Assembly: GCA_018242585.1 (NCBI GenBank)
Contig: JAFEBQ010000038.1
Coordinates: forward strand, 1-36,006
From: Planctomycetota bacterium
GTDB lineage: Bacteria > Planctomycetota > Planctomycetia > Pirellulales > PNKZ01
DNA: 36,006 nucleotides
Reading direction: 5' to 3'
Shown here: positions 24,894 to 32,326 of the stretch, piece by piece
How the letters are laid out: the number at the start of each line of letters is the position of its first letter
Position numbering within the stretch: position 1 is the first letter of the stretch
Notes under the pieces: generated by a model
Told to the model about the DNA's origin: nothing
The model's database searches: none
The model's input: the letters and a program-made list of their open reading frames with translations, nothing else
Position numbers and translations under genes: made by a program

Positions 24894-25274
24894 CCGACAC
24901 TTCCCATTTGGCTTGAGGCAGGAACCAACCCAAGGTCATAGTGCTTGCCAAATCCTAACCACGCATCCCTCATCATGTCCAGCAGTCCGTTGGGGAGCCA
25001 AGGAGGGGCATTCCACGGTCCAAGAAGTACGTCCGTTTCCGGCCCGATGCGGAGCGTCAGGTTAGTTAGGATATCCTCAAAAAGCGTCGCGGAAGGCGCG
25101 GAGAGTCCAAGCCCTTTTGAGAGTGGATGCGGTGGCGCGAATTGGAAGGCTGCTCGAATCGCCAAGGCCTACGGTTGCCGGGTTCAAGCCGTCGAGAAGC
25201 GGCGAAAGCAAAGGGGCACCGAGGGCTGTGAAATCGTATAAAGGCCGATTAGTCGCCCGTGGTCAAGGCCTTTG
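24894..25274. other. Intergenic region without recognisable gene
   Basis: About 380 bases between two minus-strand genes. Short open frames on both strands (for example 24945-25241 plus, 24890-25165 minus) show no family motifs and no ribosome site. I see no hairpin with a T-tract and none of the window's palindromic repeat families. Confidence 0.5.
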
Positions 25275-26087
25275 TCACTTCCCCTTGGTCTTGGCCCAGA
25301 TGTAGCCACGGGGCATATGCGTGTCGGGATCGACCTTGGCCATGCCCGCCACCAGCGTGTCGAGCGGCACCCAATACGGCTCGTACCAGTCGCGATCCGG
25401 GTCGAAGATCAGCACTTGCTCGTGCTCGGTGTCGTAGGCGGCCACCGGCGCGACGTGGCCCGTCTCGCCTTTGGGATCGTCGGTGAACTCGGCTTGCCAA
25501 AAGAAGACGACTACGAAATCGTCGTCAGACTTTTCATTCTCGATCAGCATTTGCTTCACTCGCTCGCGCAGCCCGTCATCGCCCGGCGTGATGCGAACCG
25601 CGATCACCTCATACTGCTTGGGGCCGAACTTTTCGAGTGCCTCGCGCAGGTAGCCCCCCAGCGACTCGATCGTCACCCCTTCGCCCCCCTCGGTGATGGC
25701 TTCTTTCCAGCGCGGATGGGCCACGTTGTTCAGCAACCGCTGCTGAGTGATCAGCTCGTCCTCGGAACCCAGGTCGACTTGGGCCCGCATGCCGTTGACG
25801 ATCATCATCGAACTGGCCACCGAGCAGGCCCGGTCGTTGAACTGGTGGATGTAATAGGGCATGAGGGCCCAAAAGTCGGGGGCGTCGTTTGTGCGCAGAT
25901 ACTCGCGGGCATGAAACAGCCGAGTGGCTTTGGTCCCGTACTTAGGCTGGACGGGAATATCGTCCGCCCGCCCGACGACGGCCAGCAGCGCGCCGACGAC
26001 GAGGGCAACACCAGCGGTGAGCGAAAGTGGCCACGAACGGCGCAGCATGAACAAGCGGCCGAGCGACCGCACGGTGAACAGCGACAT
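25275..26087 (-). CDS. Phytochelatin synthase-like papain-fold protein, membrane-anchored
   Basis: 270 residues. A basic N-terminus and one hydrophobic segment (about 20-40, SLTAGVALVVGALLAVVG) form an anchor or signal. The rest fits the phytochelatin synthase N-terminal (PF05023-like) papain fold: Cys88 in FNDRACSVASSMMIVNGMRA, His211 in TGHVAPVAAYD and Asp229 in VLIFDPDRDW form the expected Cys-His-Asp triad. Bacterial forms without the Cys-rich C-terminal domain mostly hydrolyse glutathione to gamma-Glu-Cys rather than making phytochelatins. The exported location is unusual for a glutathione enzyme, so a different peptide substrate is possible. GAGGAA before ATG 26087 supports the start. 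Confidence 0.82.
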   Translation of the reverse strand: MSLFTVRSLGRLFMLRRSWPLSLTAGVALVVGALLAVVGRADDIPVQPKYGTKATRLFHAREYLRTNDAPDFWALMPYYIHQFNDRACSVASSMMIVNGMRAQVDLGSEDELITQQRLLNNVAHPRWKEAITEGGEGVTIESLGGYLREALEKFGPKQYEVIAVRITPGDDGLRERVKQMLIENEKSDDDFVVVFFWQAEFTDDPKGETGHVAPVAAYDTEHEQVLIFDPDRDWYEPYWVPLDTLVAGMAKVDPDTHMPRGYIWAKTKGK

Positions 26088-26184
26088 ATTCAAAGTTCCT
26101 CGACAAGCGACAATAAGACGCCGGAAAAAGACGAGCGGCGTGGCGATCGTTGTCACAGAGGAAGTGCGATGCGTTAAGTATACC

Positions 26185-26210
26185 AAAAAAACGAGCGGGT
26201 GTTCGCCCGC
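26185..26210 (-). terminator. Rho-independent terminator downstream of the HemL-like gene
   Basis: Read on the minus strand, GCGGG-CGAACA-CCCGC is followed by TCG and seven T residues (complement of A-tract 26185-26191). It lies about 125 bases after the HemL-like stop, beyond a family C repeat, and would separate that gene from the phytochelatin synthase-like gene. The stem is short (5 bp) but GC-only. Confidence 0.6.
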
Positions 26211-26246
26211 AGTCCGCACCGCCAAAGGGCCGGTTCATTCCAGAAG

Positions 26247-26330
26247 GTAGGTCAGGCCTTGGCCTGACACTGCTGTGCGTCGAAAAATCATATGGATGTC
26301 ACAATTACGTCAGGCCAAGGCCTGACCTAC
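26247..26330. repeat. REPIN-like pair of GTAG-headed palindromes (family C, copy 2)
   Basis: GTAG (26247-26250) abuts GTCAGGCC-TT-GGCCTGAC (26251-26268). The inverted partner is at 26309-26326, followed by CTAC (26327-26330). Same palindrome as at 23190-23253 but with a 40-base spacer instead of 20, so the ends are conserved and the middle is not. It begins five bases after the HemL-like stop codon. Confidence 0.88.
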
Positions 26331-26335
26331 GGGAT

Positions 26336-27718
26336 TCACTCTCGCAGCGCTTGCACTGTTGCCCTAAAGGCTTCCACCGTCCGTTGCAGGTCTTCACCGT
26401 TATGCACCGACGATGTTGGTCCGCCGGGCCAACTGAAGATTTCCACACCGTGGGCCAGCATGCCTAGCCGGAGCAGGAAACTCGTCTGCCGATCCACGCG
26501 CTTCAGCACCTGGTAATCGACGCGGCCGGCTTCGATGTCGGCGGCCGTGACCGGCAATCGATCGGGGTTAGTGAAAATGTGAAAGCCCGAGTACGTGCCG
26601 TACACCACCCACGGCAGTTGCTCGTCGCGGACCACGCGCTGCAGGGCCTCGCGCAACCGGGCCGCATAGTCGTTGGCCCGGGCACAGGCATCGGTCTGGG
26701 CCACGATCTCGATCGTGGCAATGCCCGCCGCCGCCGACAGAGGGTTGGCGTTGAACGTCCCCTGGTGGCCGACTTTTTCGCGCCCAGCCTGGGCCGAAGC
26801 CGCGAAGTCGAGCAGGTCCAGCACCTCGCGCCGCCCCACGACCGCGCCGCCGGGCAAGCCGCCGGCCACAATCTTGGCCAGCGTGGTCAAGTCGGGCGTC
26901 ACGCCCAGCACCTGCTGCGCGCCCCCTGGTGAGCAACGGAACCCGGTGATGACTTCATCGAGGATCAGTAACGCACCATGCCGCGTGGTCGCCTCGCGCA
27001 GCGCGCCGACGAACTCGGGCACAATCGGCGTCTGCCCCCAACTGCCGCCGGTTGGTTCGATGATCACAGCCGCCACATCACCGCGGGCTAGCAGGGCTTC
27101 GACCCCGGCGATGTCGTTCGGGCGAGCCAGCAGAATCTCGTGGGCCAGCTCGGGGAGTACCCCCGGTGTGGGCGTGCCGTCGAAGTGGGACGTCACGCCA
27201 AAGGCCATGTGATCGTGCCAGCCGTGGAAGTGGCCGAGGAACCGCACCACCTTCGACCGACCGGTGAAGGCCCTTGCCAGTCGCAACGCGAGCAGCGTCG
27301 CTTCGGTCCCCGACGCGGTGAAGCGGACGCGCTCGGCACTAGGCATGAGTTGCTGAATCAGCCGCGCCCAGCGCAGCTCCAAAGGATGATTCGTGCCAAA
27401 GTGCGTGCCGAGCGCCAGTTGCCGGTTCACCGCTTCGACGACCGCCGGCGGGTTGTGACCCAAGAGAAGCGCGCCGTGCCCGCCGGCGTAGTCGACGTAC
27501 TCGTTTCCATCGACATCCCACTTGCGTGAACCGGCGGCCCGCTCGACGTAGATTGAGTACGGCTCCAGGTAGCGGCTATCGTGAGCGATGCCGCTGGGGA
27601 GCAACGATTTCGCCTCGCGGGCAAGTTCGGCCGAGCGGGGCGTGCGCTGACGAAACAGCGCGGTCAGCTTTTCGGCGGCGCGTTTCGCTGCGCCGCTAGA
27701 TTCTGTAAGTGTCGCCAT
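26336..27718 (-). CDS. Glutamate-1-semialdehyde 2,1-aminomutase-like class III aminotransferase
   Basis: 460-residue PLP enzyme. Motifs in order: GSRKWDVDGNEYVDYAGGHG, PLP-phosphate loop ASGTEATLLALRLARA (SGTEA 136-140), GHFHGWHDH, LILDEVITGFR (Asp254) and the Schiff-base lysine Lys282 in TLAKIVAGGLPGGAVVG, then HQGTFNANPLSAAAG. This is the HemL pattern, but the protein has about 30 more residues than HemL and its C-terminal part (RQTSFLLRLGMLAHGVEIFS) differs, so it may be a HemL paralogue of unknown substrate. No other heme genes are adjacent. Start ATG 27718 or the ATG four codons earlier; no clear ribosome site. Confidence 0.88.
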   Translation of the reverse strand: MATLTESSGAAKRAAEKLTALFRQRTPRSAELAREAKSLLPSGIAHDSRYLEPYSIYVERAAGSRKWDVDGNEYVDYAGGHGALLLGHNPPAVVEAVNRQLALGTHFGTNHPLELRWARLIQQLMPSAERVRFTASGTEATLLALRLARAFTGRSKVVRFLGHFHGWHDHMAFGVTSHFDGTPTPGVLPELAHEILLARPNDIAGVEALLARGDVAAVIIEPTGGSWGQTPIVPEFVGALREATTRHGALLILDEVITGFRCSPGGAQQVLGVTPDLTTLAKIVAGGLPGGAVVGRREVLDLLDFAASAQAGREKVGHQGTFNANPLSAAAGIATIEIVAQTDACARANDYAARLREALQRVVRDEQLPWVVYGTYSGFHIFTNPDRLPVTAADIEAGRVDYQVLKRVDRQTSFLLRLGMLAHGVEIFSWPGGPTSSVHNGEDLQRTVEAFRATVQALRE

Positions 27719-27775
27719 GCCGACCAGCATACCTGCTGACGACATGGAAGCCTATGATCGGGGATTTTGGAATCC

Positions 27776-27874
27776 GAGTGGCACGCCCAGCCGCTGGGCG
27801 TGGGGAAGCAGGAACCAGCCCCGACATTTGATCGGCGATTCGCCACGCCCTGCGCTGCGCTTGGGACGTGCCAC
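27776..27874. repeat. Inverted-pair palindromic repeat (family E)
   Basis: Arm 1 begins GTGGCACGCCCAGC at 27778 and holds the palindrome CGCCCAGC-CG-CTGGGCG. Arm 2 (27843-27874) is its diverged reverse complement ending GGGACGTGCCAC. The pair fills the gap between the HemL-like and PAP2-like genes, just downstream of the latter's stop. Confidence 0.7.
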
Positions 27875-27900
27875 CCAGAAAACGGTGTCGTCACCGAGGG

Positions 27901-29220
27901 TTAGCGATGGAATTCAAAGCCCAGACCGGTCGCGTTGCCAGCGACCCAGGGGACGAGGAACGGCCGCGTGTTGCCGCGATAGGTGTTGTCGACCGCGGTC
28001 ACGGCGGCATAGGCCATGCACAGCCCCAGGAACGCCTGTGACGGATAGTGAGCGCTATCGTTCACACGGCCCACCGCAGGAAAGACTGACAAGGTGTACA
28101 AGCTGGCTTTCAACACGGGCCGGTCGGTCATCTTGGCGGCGCTCATGAACACGAGGCCGCCGATAAAGGCGTCGCCGCTGACGCCGTGGCTGCTTTGGAA
28201 GGGACGCCAGTGCGAATCGTAGGGCTCTTGAGTCGGCCGCGAGCCACCGGTGACAACCTGCATCAACAGCATCGGCGGCGCGCCGACCAACGCTGCGCGG
28301 ATGCCACGTTCACCATACTCTTCAATCAGCCCGCCGGCGGGGCGATCCTCGAACAGCAAGCCCAACGCCATCATCCCACCCATGGCCGGCAGCATGTATT
28401 GCCCCTTGCCAAAGACGGCAAAGTCATTGTGCAGCCAGGTCTGATAGCCGGCCCGGTCGAACCAGGCCTGGCGGATTTCCTGGTCGGCGTCGGTGTTGGC
28501 TAGGGCGGCCCCCACGCCGAACGCGGCGGTCAGTCCCGCCAGGTTCGGCAGCGAATAGTAGTTCACATAGTCGCCAACGATGCCGGTGCCAAACTCCTTC
28601 ATCCGCAGCTTGAACGTCACCGGCTGGGATTCGGCGAACGTATCGTGCAGCGACAAGGCTGGCACCGGCGTATCGACGCGGCCGACGCGCTGGGCGATTT
28701 CACGTAACAGGCGTTGCTCCTCGGCGGCGTCGCGTCCCAGCGGACGCCAGGCGGCGGCGTCGGGATCGACGCCCCGCAGCTCGTCGCGGGTTTCGACGTA
28801 GGCCGAGACTTCGATCGCGTAGCCGCGCTCGTTCGGCCGAACCGAAACACCGACCCAGCGGCGCTGCTGCGGCGCAATGACCGAAGCCGGCGGGGGCAAC
28901 ACAAGCGCGAACGATTGAATGATGCCGGGGGCCGCTTGGCCCGGTTGACCGGACGGGGGCTGGTTGCGCTCGATCGGGTAGTTGTCGTCGATGGTGTCGA
29001 CGAGCTTTTCCCATAGTCGATTGGCTGGCTGCGGCGGCGCTTGGAGCGGGTTGTCGACCACCAGCGGAGCCGGCACTGGCAGATCGAGCGGCGCCGGCGC
29101 TGGTGCGAGAGACATGCCAGATTGTGCCTGGGCGTTCGCGACGTGCGCGCAGCTTGCCACGAGCGTCGACGCGACAACGGCGACACGGACGAAGCGCAGC
29201 GGCAGTGGTAACCGGGGCAT
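27901..29220 (-). CDS. Exported PAP2-superfamily phosphatase-like protein
   Basis: 439 residues from ATG 29220 with a signal-like N-terminus (MPRLPLPLRFVRVAVVASTL, cut near ANA-QAQ), a Pro-rich linker (about 37-110) and an uncharacterised region of about 100 residues. The C-terminal third matches PAP2 acid phosphatases: Arg328-Pro329 in GGSRP, SSHGVSGD (343-350, in place of PSGH), and GRVNDSAHYPSQ with Arg385 and His391 in the R-x5-H spacing. Gln395 replaces the usual final aspartate. Several hydrophobic stretches (224-242, 276-292, 308-325, 350-362) suggest a membrane-embedded core. Likely dephosphorylates lipid phosphates at the envelope. A GTG at 29286 would add 22 residues; no ribosome site favours either start. 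Confidence 0.75.
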   Translation of the reverse strand: MPRLPLPLRFVRVAVVASTLVASCAHVANAQAQSGMSLAPAPAPLDLPVPAPLVVDNPLQAPPQPANRLWEKLVDTIDDNYPIERNQPPSGQPGQAAPGIIQSFALVLPPPASVIAPQQRRWVGVSVRPNERGYAIEVSAYVETRDELRGVDPDAAAWRPLGRDAAEEQRLLREIAQRVGRVDTPVPALSLHDTFAESQPVTFKLRMKEFGTGIVGDYVNYYSLPNLAGLTAAFGVGAALANTDADQEIRQAWFDRAGYQTWLHNDFAVFGKGQYMLPAMGGMMALGLLFEDRPAGGLIEEYGERGIRAALVGAPPMLLMQVVTGGSRPTQEPYDSHWRPFQSSHGVSGDAFIGGLVFMSAAKMTDRPVLKASLYTLSVFPAVGRVNDSAHYPSQAFLGLCMAYAAVTAVDNTYRGNTRPFLVPWVAGNATGLGFEFHR

Positions 29221-29493
29221 CAATCGAGCCGGTAAACGGTTACTGACGGGTTGTGGTATGAGACGAGCAAGCGACGGGGGCGACACACGACTTCGATCGA
29301 AGCCGGCGGCGCAAATCGGGCGGGGATCAAGACGAGCGAATCGGAAGGGAGGCGGATTGTCCGAGAATCGCCCGGCCGCGGCAAGATCGACTTAAGTTTC
29401 GAGAGCGCAATCCGTTACTGTGCCGCAGGGGCGTGCGAAAGCAAGACCACAGGGGGGTAGGGGGAGCGGGGGAGCGTGCGCAGCGTGATGGCT
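29221..29493. other. Upstream region of the PAP2-like gene
   Basis: About 270 bases before the first repeat of this gap. There is no convincing gene and no clear promoter boxes. It contains the possible GTG start at 29286 of the PAP2-like gene. The remainder of the gap to 29681 is occupied by two repeat elements listed separately. Confidence 0.45.
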
Positions 29494-29541
29494 TGGGTAG
29501 CCCCGACAACTTGTTGTCGGGGTTGCGCAGCAACAAGAGGG
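29494..29541 (+). repeat. Solitary GTAG-headed palindrome (family B)
   Basis: 48 bases identical to 20376-20423: GTAG (29497-29500), the 9-bp-stem hairpin (29501-29522), the small TTGC/GCAA hairpin and CAAGAGGG. No inverted partner is found nearby, so this is a single REP unit rather than a pair. Confidence 0.88.
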
Positions 29542-29592
29542 GATGAGAACGCGACAAAACGAGGGGGACGCCAGTATGCAATCCCTCTTCTT

Positions 29593-29663
29593 TTAGCCCC
29601 CGGTGAGTCACCGGGGGCCGGCACTGGAACTCGCATGGCCCCCGGTCATTGACCGGGGGCTAA
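29593..29663. repeat. Inverted pair of TTAG-headed palindromes (family D)
   Basis: TTAG (29593-29596) abuts CCCCCGGTGAGTCACCGGGGG. The partner GCCCCCGGT-CATTG-ACCGGGGGC ends in CTAA (29660-29663). Heads are TTAG/CTAA where families B and C have GTAG/CTAC. The pair starts 18 bases beyond the dapA stop on the minus strand; the stems could also terminate dapA, although no T-tract follows. Confidence 0.85.
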
Positions 29664-29681
29664 TGGCGGGCGAGAAGGCCC

Positions 29682-30569
29682 TTACAGCAGCCCGTAGGCG
29701 GTCAGGGTCTTGCGCAGCTTGGCTTCTTCGGCGGTCGTCAGGGGCGTCATCGGCAGCCGCATCTCGCCCGTATCGCGGCCCAGCATCTTCATGGCCGCTT
29801 TGACCGGGATCGGGTTGGTGGCCAGACCGAGCATGTCGCGGCAGAGGTTGAACAGCTTGTAGTGCCAGCGTTGGGCCTCGGCCAGATTTCCCGCCGCAAA
29901 GGCCGATAGCAGCGACAGCATGTCCTTGGGGACGATGTTGCCGACGACCGAGATGATGCCCCGCCCGCCGATCGACAGCAGCGGCAGGGTCAGGCTGTCG
30001 TCGCCGCTTAGCACGGTCAGATCGGTCGAGGCGATGATCTGGGACGCCTGGTCCATCGAGCCGGTGGCTTCCTTGACCATCGCAATGTTCTTGTGCTCGG
30101 CCATCCGGATGATCGTCTCGGGCTCGATGTTCTTGCCCGTCCGGCCTGGAATGTTATAGACGCAGATCGGCAGATTGGTCTCTTCGGCCAGCGCCTTGAA
30201 GTGTTGGTAAAAACCTTCTTGCGTCGGCTTGTTGTAGTACGGCGCAACGACCAATGCCGCGTCGGCCCCCGCCTTGGCCGCCACCGAGGTCAAGCGCAGC
30301 GCCTCGCGCGTGCTGTTCGAGCCGGTGCCGGGCATGACCTGGCAACGGCCGGCGACGATTTGCACCGTCTCGTTGATTACGCGCTCGTGCTCGTCGTGCG
30401 ACAAGGTCGGCGATTCGCCGGTCGTGCCCACGGGACACAAGCAGCGCGTGCCGGCGGCGATCTGAAAATCGATCTGCGCGCGGAACGCGGCCCAGTCGAT
30501 CTGGCCGTCCTTGAACGGAGTGGTGATGGCAACCGACAGTCCGGCAAACGCTTCGCCTCGGGTGGGCAT
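29682..30569 (-). CDS. dapA: 4-hydroxy-tetrahydrodipicolinate synthase
   Basis: 295-residue TIM-barrel aldolase condensing pyruvate with aspartate semialdehyde, first committed step to diaminopimelate and lysine, feeding peptidoglycan. Schiff-base Lys166 in [10 protein letters not shown], Tyr138 and Arg143 in [10 protein letters not shown], and the Thr-Thr pair (49-50) in [16 protein letters not shown] are all present. [11 protein letters not shown] matches the family as well. Length is normal. The N-terminus [19 protein letters not shown] at ATG 30569 fits the family, with no obvious ribosome site. It is co-directional with the DUF202 gene, 140 bases away. Confidence 0.95.
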   Translation of the reverse strand: MPTRGEAFAGLSVAITTPFKDGQIDWAAFRAQIDFQIAAGTRCLCPVGTTGESPTLSHDEHERVINETVQIVAGRCQVMPGTGSNSTREALRLTSVAAKAGADAALVVAPYYNKPTQEGFYQHFKALAEETNLPICVYNIPGRTGKNIEPETIIRMAEHKNIAMVKEATGSMDQASQIIASTDLTVLSGDDSLTLPLLSIGGRGIISVVGNIVPKDMLSLLSAFAAGNLAEAQRWHYKLFNLCRDMLGLATNPIPVKAAMKMLGRDTGEMRLPMTPLTTAEEAKLRKTLTAYGLL

Positions 30570-30709
30570 GATCTAATGGCTCGGTGAACAGGAAGAATGG
30601 GGTCGTATTTTGTCGCCGCGTCCGCCGGCGGCGTAATCCGTCATAATAGGCGTTGTAGTGCGGTGAAACCAGGGGCCGGCCGGCGGCTCCGTTATCGGAA
30701 ACCGGAGAA

Positions 30710-31099
30710 TTATGCGTGTAAAACCACCAGGTAGATCGCCATGGCCGCGCCGACAATCGCCAGGACGACGGCCATGATAATGCCCAGCGACCAGCGCGGG
30801 GCGACGTAGGCTTCGCGCCGGTCGATGCGCAGCAAGAACTGCCGGTGCTGCCAGGCGGCTGCCAGGTTCACGACCACGCCCAGCGCGACCAAGGCGGTGC
30901 CGATCGCCAGCGACAGTCCGGTATGGCGTGGGTGATGTTGCTGTTCGAGTCCGCTCAGTTCGCGGAGGAACAACCCAAAGCGGGCCACGACGAAGCCAAA
31001 GCCCATCATCGCCAGCCCCGTCCGCATCCAAGCGAGCAGCGTCCGCTCGCCAGCCAGGCGCGTGCGAGGATCTTCAGGGGGAAGTTCGGTGGGTGGCAT
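30710..31099 (-). CDS. DUF202-family (YidH-like) inner-membrane protein
   Basis: 129 residues with the DUF202 signature RLAGERTLLAWMRTGLAMMG (R-x-x-x-A-x-E-R-T-x-L-A-W-x-R-T) at the first membrane helix, and three predicted helices near 24-46, 64-85 and 103-126. Function unknown; small three-helix inner-membrane protein. Start MPPTELPPEDPRTR at 31099 is preferred over the upstream ATG at 31129, which lies inside a repeat. Confidence 0.85.
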   Translation of the reverse strand: MPPTELPPEDPRTRLAGERTLLAWMRTGLAMMGFGFVVARFGLFLRELSGLEQQHHPRHTGLSLAIGTALVALGVVVNLAAAWQHRQFLLRIDRREAYVAPRWSLGIIMAVVLAIVGAAMAIYLVVLHA

Positions 31100-31125
31100 G
31101 AGTTGTCGCGTGGCGTGTGATTCCA

Positions 31126-31293
31126 ACACCTCTCCCTTTAAGGGAGAGGTCGCGGAGCGAAGCGCAGCGGGTGAGGTTAAACGCGCTGCAGGCCAATAAA
31201 CTCCGCGCCAAGCGATTGAACACCGAGCACCAAGTTTATTTGGCCATTGACTTCTTTACCCTCCCCCAGCCCCTCCCTGGCAGGGAGGGGTGT
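31126..31293. repeat. Pair of CCTCTCCC-type palindromes (family F)
   Basis: ACCTCTCCCT-TTA-AGGGAGAGGT (31128-31150) is a perfect 10-bp hairpin followed by GCGGAGCGAAGCGCAGCGGG. An inverted, diverged partner has the 9-bp hairpin CCCCTCCCT-GGC-AGGGAGGGG (31270-31290). Together they fill the gap between pdxJ and the DUF202 gene. The arms share the ACC-hairpin-then-GGGTGAGG layout when one is reversed. Confidence 0.7.
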
Positions 31294-31332
31294 TTATCGT
31301 TGATGGTGCATGAATATCACGACTGCGCCGTG

Positions 31333-32052
31333 CTAAACTTGCAGCAGCAAGTTCTTCATCTCGCGGACGGCTTGCTGGAAGCCGACCATCAAGGCACGGG
31401 CGACGATGCTGTGGCCGATGTTCAATTCGTGCATGTGCGGAATGGCCGCCACGTCGACAACGTTCTGATAGTTCAATCCATGACCGGCGTGCAACGTCAG
31501 CCCGGCTTCGACAATCTGCTTGCCGGCTTGGGTCAGCTTGACCAACTCGGCCGTGCGCGCTTTGCCTGGCGAGGCCAGCGCATATTGTCCGGTGTGTAGT
31601 TCGACCGCCACGGCGCCCAGCCCGAGGCCGGCGTCGATCTGCCGCGGGTCGGGATCGAGGAACAGGCTCACCTCGACACCGGCGTCGACCAGCCGGCGGG
31701 TGCAATCGGCGATGCGAGCCCGATTGCCCACCACGTCCAAGCCGCCCTCGGTGGTCACCTCGGCCCGGTTCTCGGGCACCAGCGTGGCCTGGTGAGGTCG
31801 CGCGCGGCAGGCGATCTGCATCACGTCTTCATTCACGGCCAGTTCCAGGTTGAGCTTCACCGTGACCGTCTGGCGCAACAGCTCAAGGTCGCGGTCCTGG
31901 ATGTGGCGGCGGTCTTCGCGGAGGTGAATCGTAATGCCATCGGCGCCCCCCAGCTCGGCCAAGGCGGCGGCCCAGACCGGGTCGGGCTCGTAGGTGCGAC
32001 GGGCCTGCCGGACGGTGGCCACGTGATCGATGTTGACGCCTAGATGAACCAT
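31333..32052 (-). CDS. pdxJ: Pyridoxine 5'-phosphate synthase
   Basis: 239-residue TIM-barrel enzyme closing the pyridine ring from 3-amino-2-oxopropyl phosphate and 1-deoxyxylulose 5-phosphate (DXP-dependent vitamin B6 route). [16 protein letters not shown] at the N-terminus, [33 protein letters not shown] and the active-site loop [12 protein letters not shown] are all family hallmarks, ending [17 protein letters not shown]. Length is normal (about 240). A promoter candidate lies about 70-100 bases upstream. Confidence 0.96.
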   Translation of the reverse strand: MVHLGVNIDHVATVRQARRTYEPDPVWAAALAELGGADGITIHLREDRRHIQDRDLELLRQTVTVKLNLELAVNEDVMQIACRARPHQATLVPENRAEVTTEGGLDVVGNRARIADCTRRLVDAGVEVSLFLDPDPRQIDAGLGLGAVAVELHTGQYALASPGKARTAELVKLTQAGKQIVEAGLTLHAGHGLNYQNVVDVAAIPHMHELNIGHSIVARALMVGFQQAVREMKNLLLQV

Positions 32053-32119
32053 GCTCGGCGAGCCGGTCGGGCCCGCTCCCCCATCAGTAATGCCAAAAAC
32101 GGGTTGCTTGAGCCGGTCG

Positions 32120-32149
32120 ATTATAGCTGCCCGCTGGTGGCTGGCTCAA
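32120..32149 (-). promoter_or_regulatory. Sigma70-type promoter candidate for pdxJ
   Basis: On the minus strand, TTGAGC (32149-32144) and a perfect TATAAT (32125-32120) are 18 bases apart. Transcription would start near 32113, about 60 bases before the pdxJ start. This is the best promoter match seen in the window, but it is unproven in this lineage. Confidence 0.45.
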
Positions 32150-32326
32150 GGAACGCATTCGAGCGGTAATGGTTCGCGCACCTGGCACTTCTCCCCAGGC
32201 AAGGCTGTTCCTGGGCTTTGCCACGCGGGCGAAGGTGCTGTTTCGACGCGGCGGAAGCGCATAGAATGTCTTTGCGCCACAGTCACCCCGCGCATCACGC
32301 GAACCATCGCCTAAGGAGATTGACGC

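Noticed and set aside
24890..25241. Possible small genes in the gap after the propeller/LamG gene
   Set aside because: No family similarity, no ribosome site, overlapping candidates on both strands; I cannot support a gene or a specific pseudogene.
7219..26087. A metal-resistance or defence island linking the P1B ATPase and the phytochelatin synthase-like gene
   Set aside because: They are more than 20 kb apart with unrelated housekeeping operons between, so no physical linkage supports a joint system.
20376..29541. CRISPR-like repeat array
   Set aside because: The repeated units are few, kilobases apart, occur as inverted pairs and lack regular spacers; no cas genes are present.
31126..31293. 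Hairpins considered as a terminator for pdxJ
   Set aside because: No T-tract follows on the minus strand and the two arms are inverted relatives of each other, so a repeat element fits better; a secondary termination role is not excluded.
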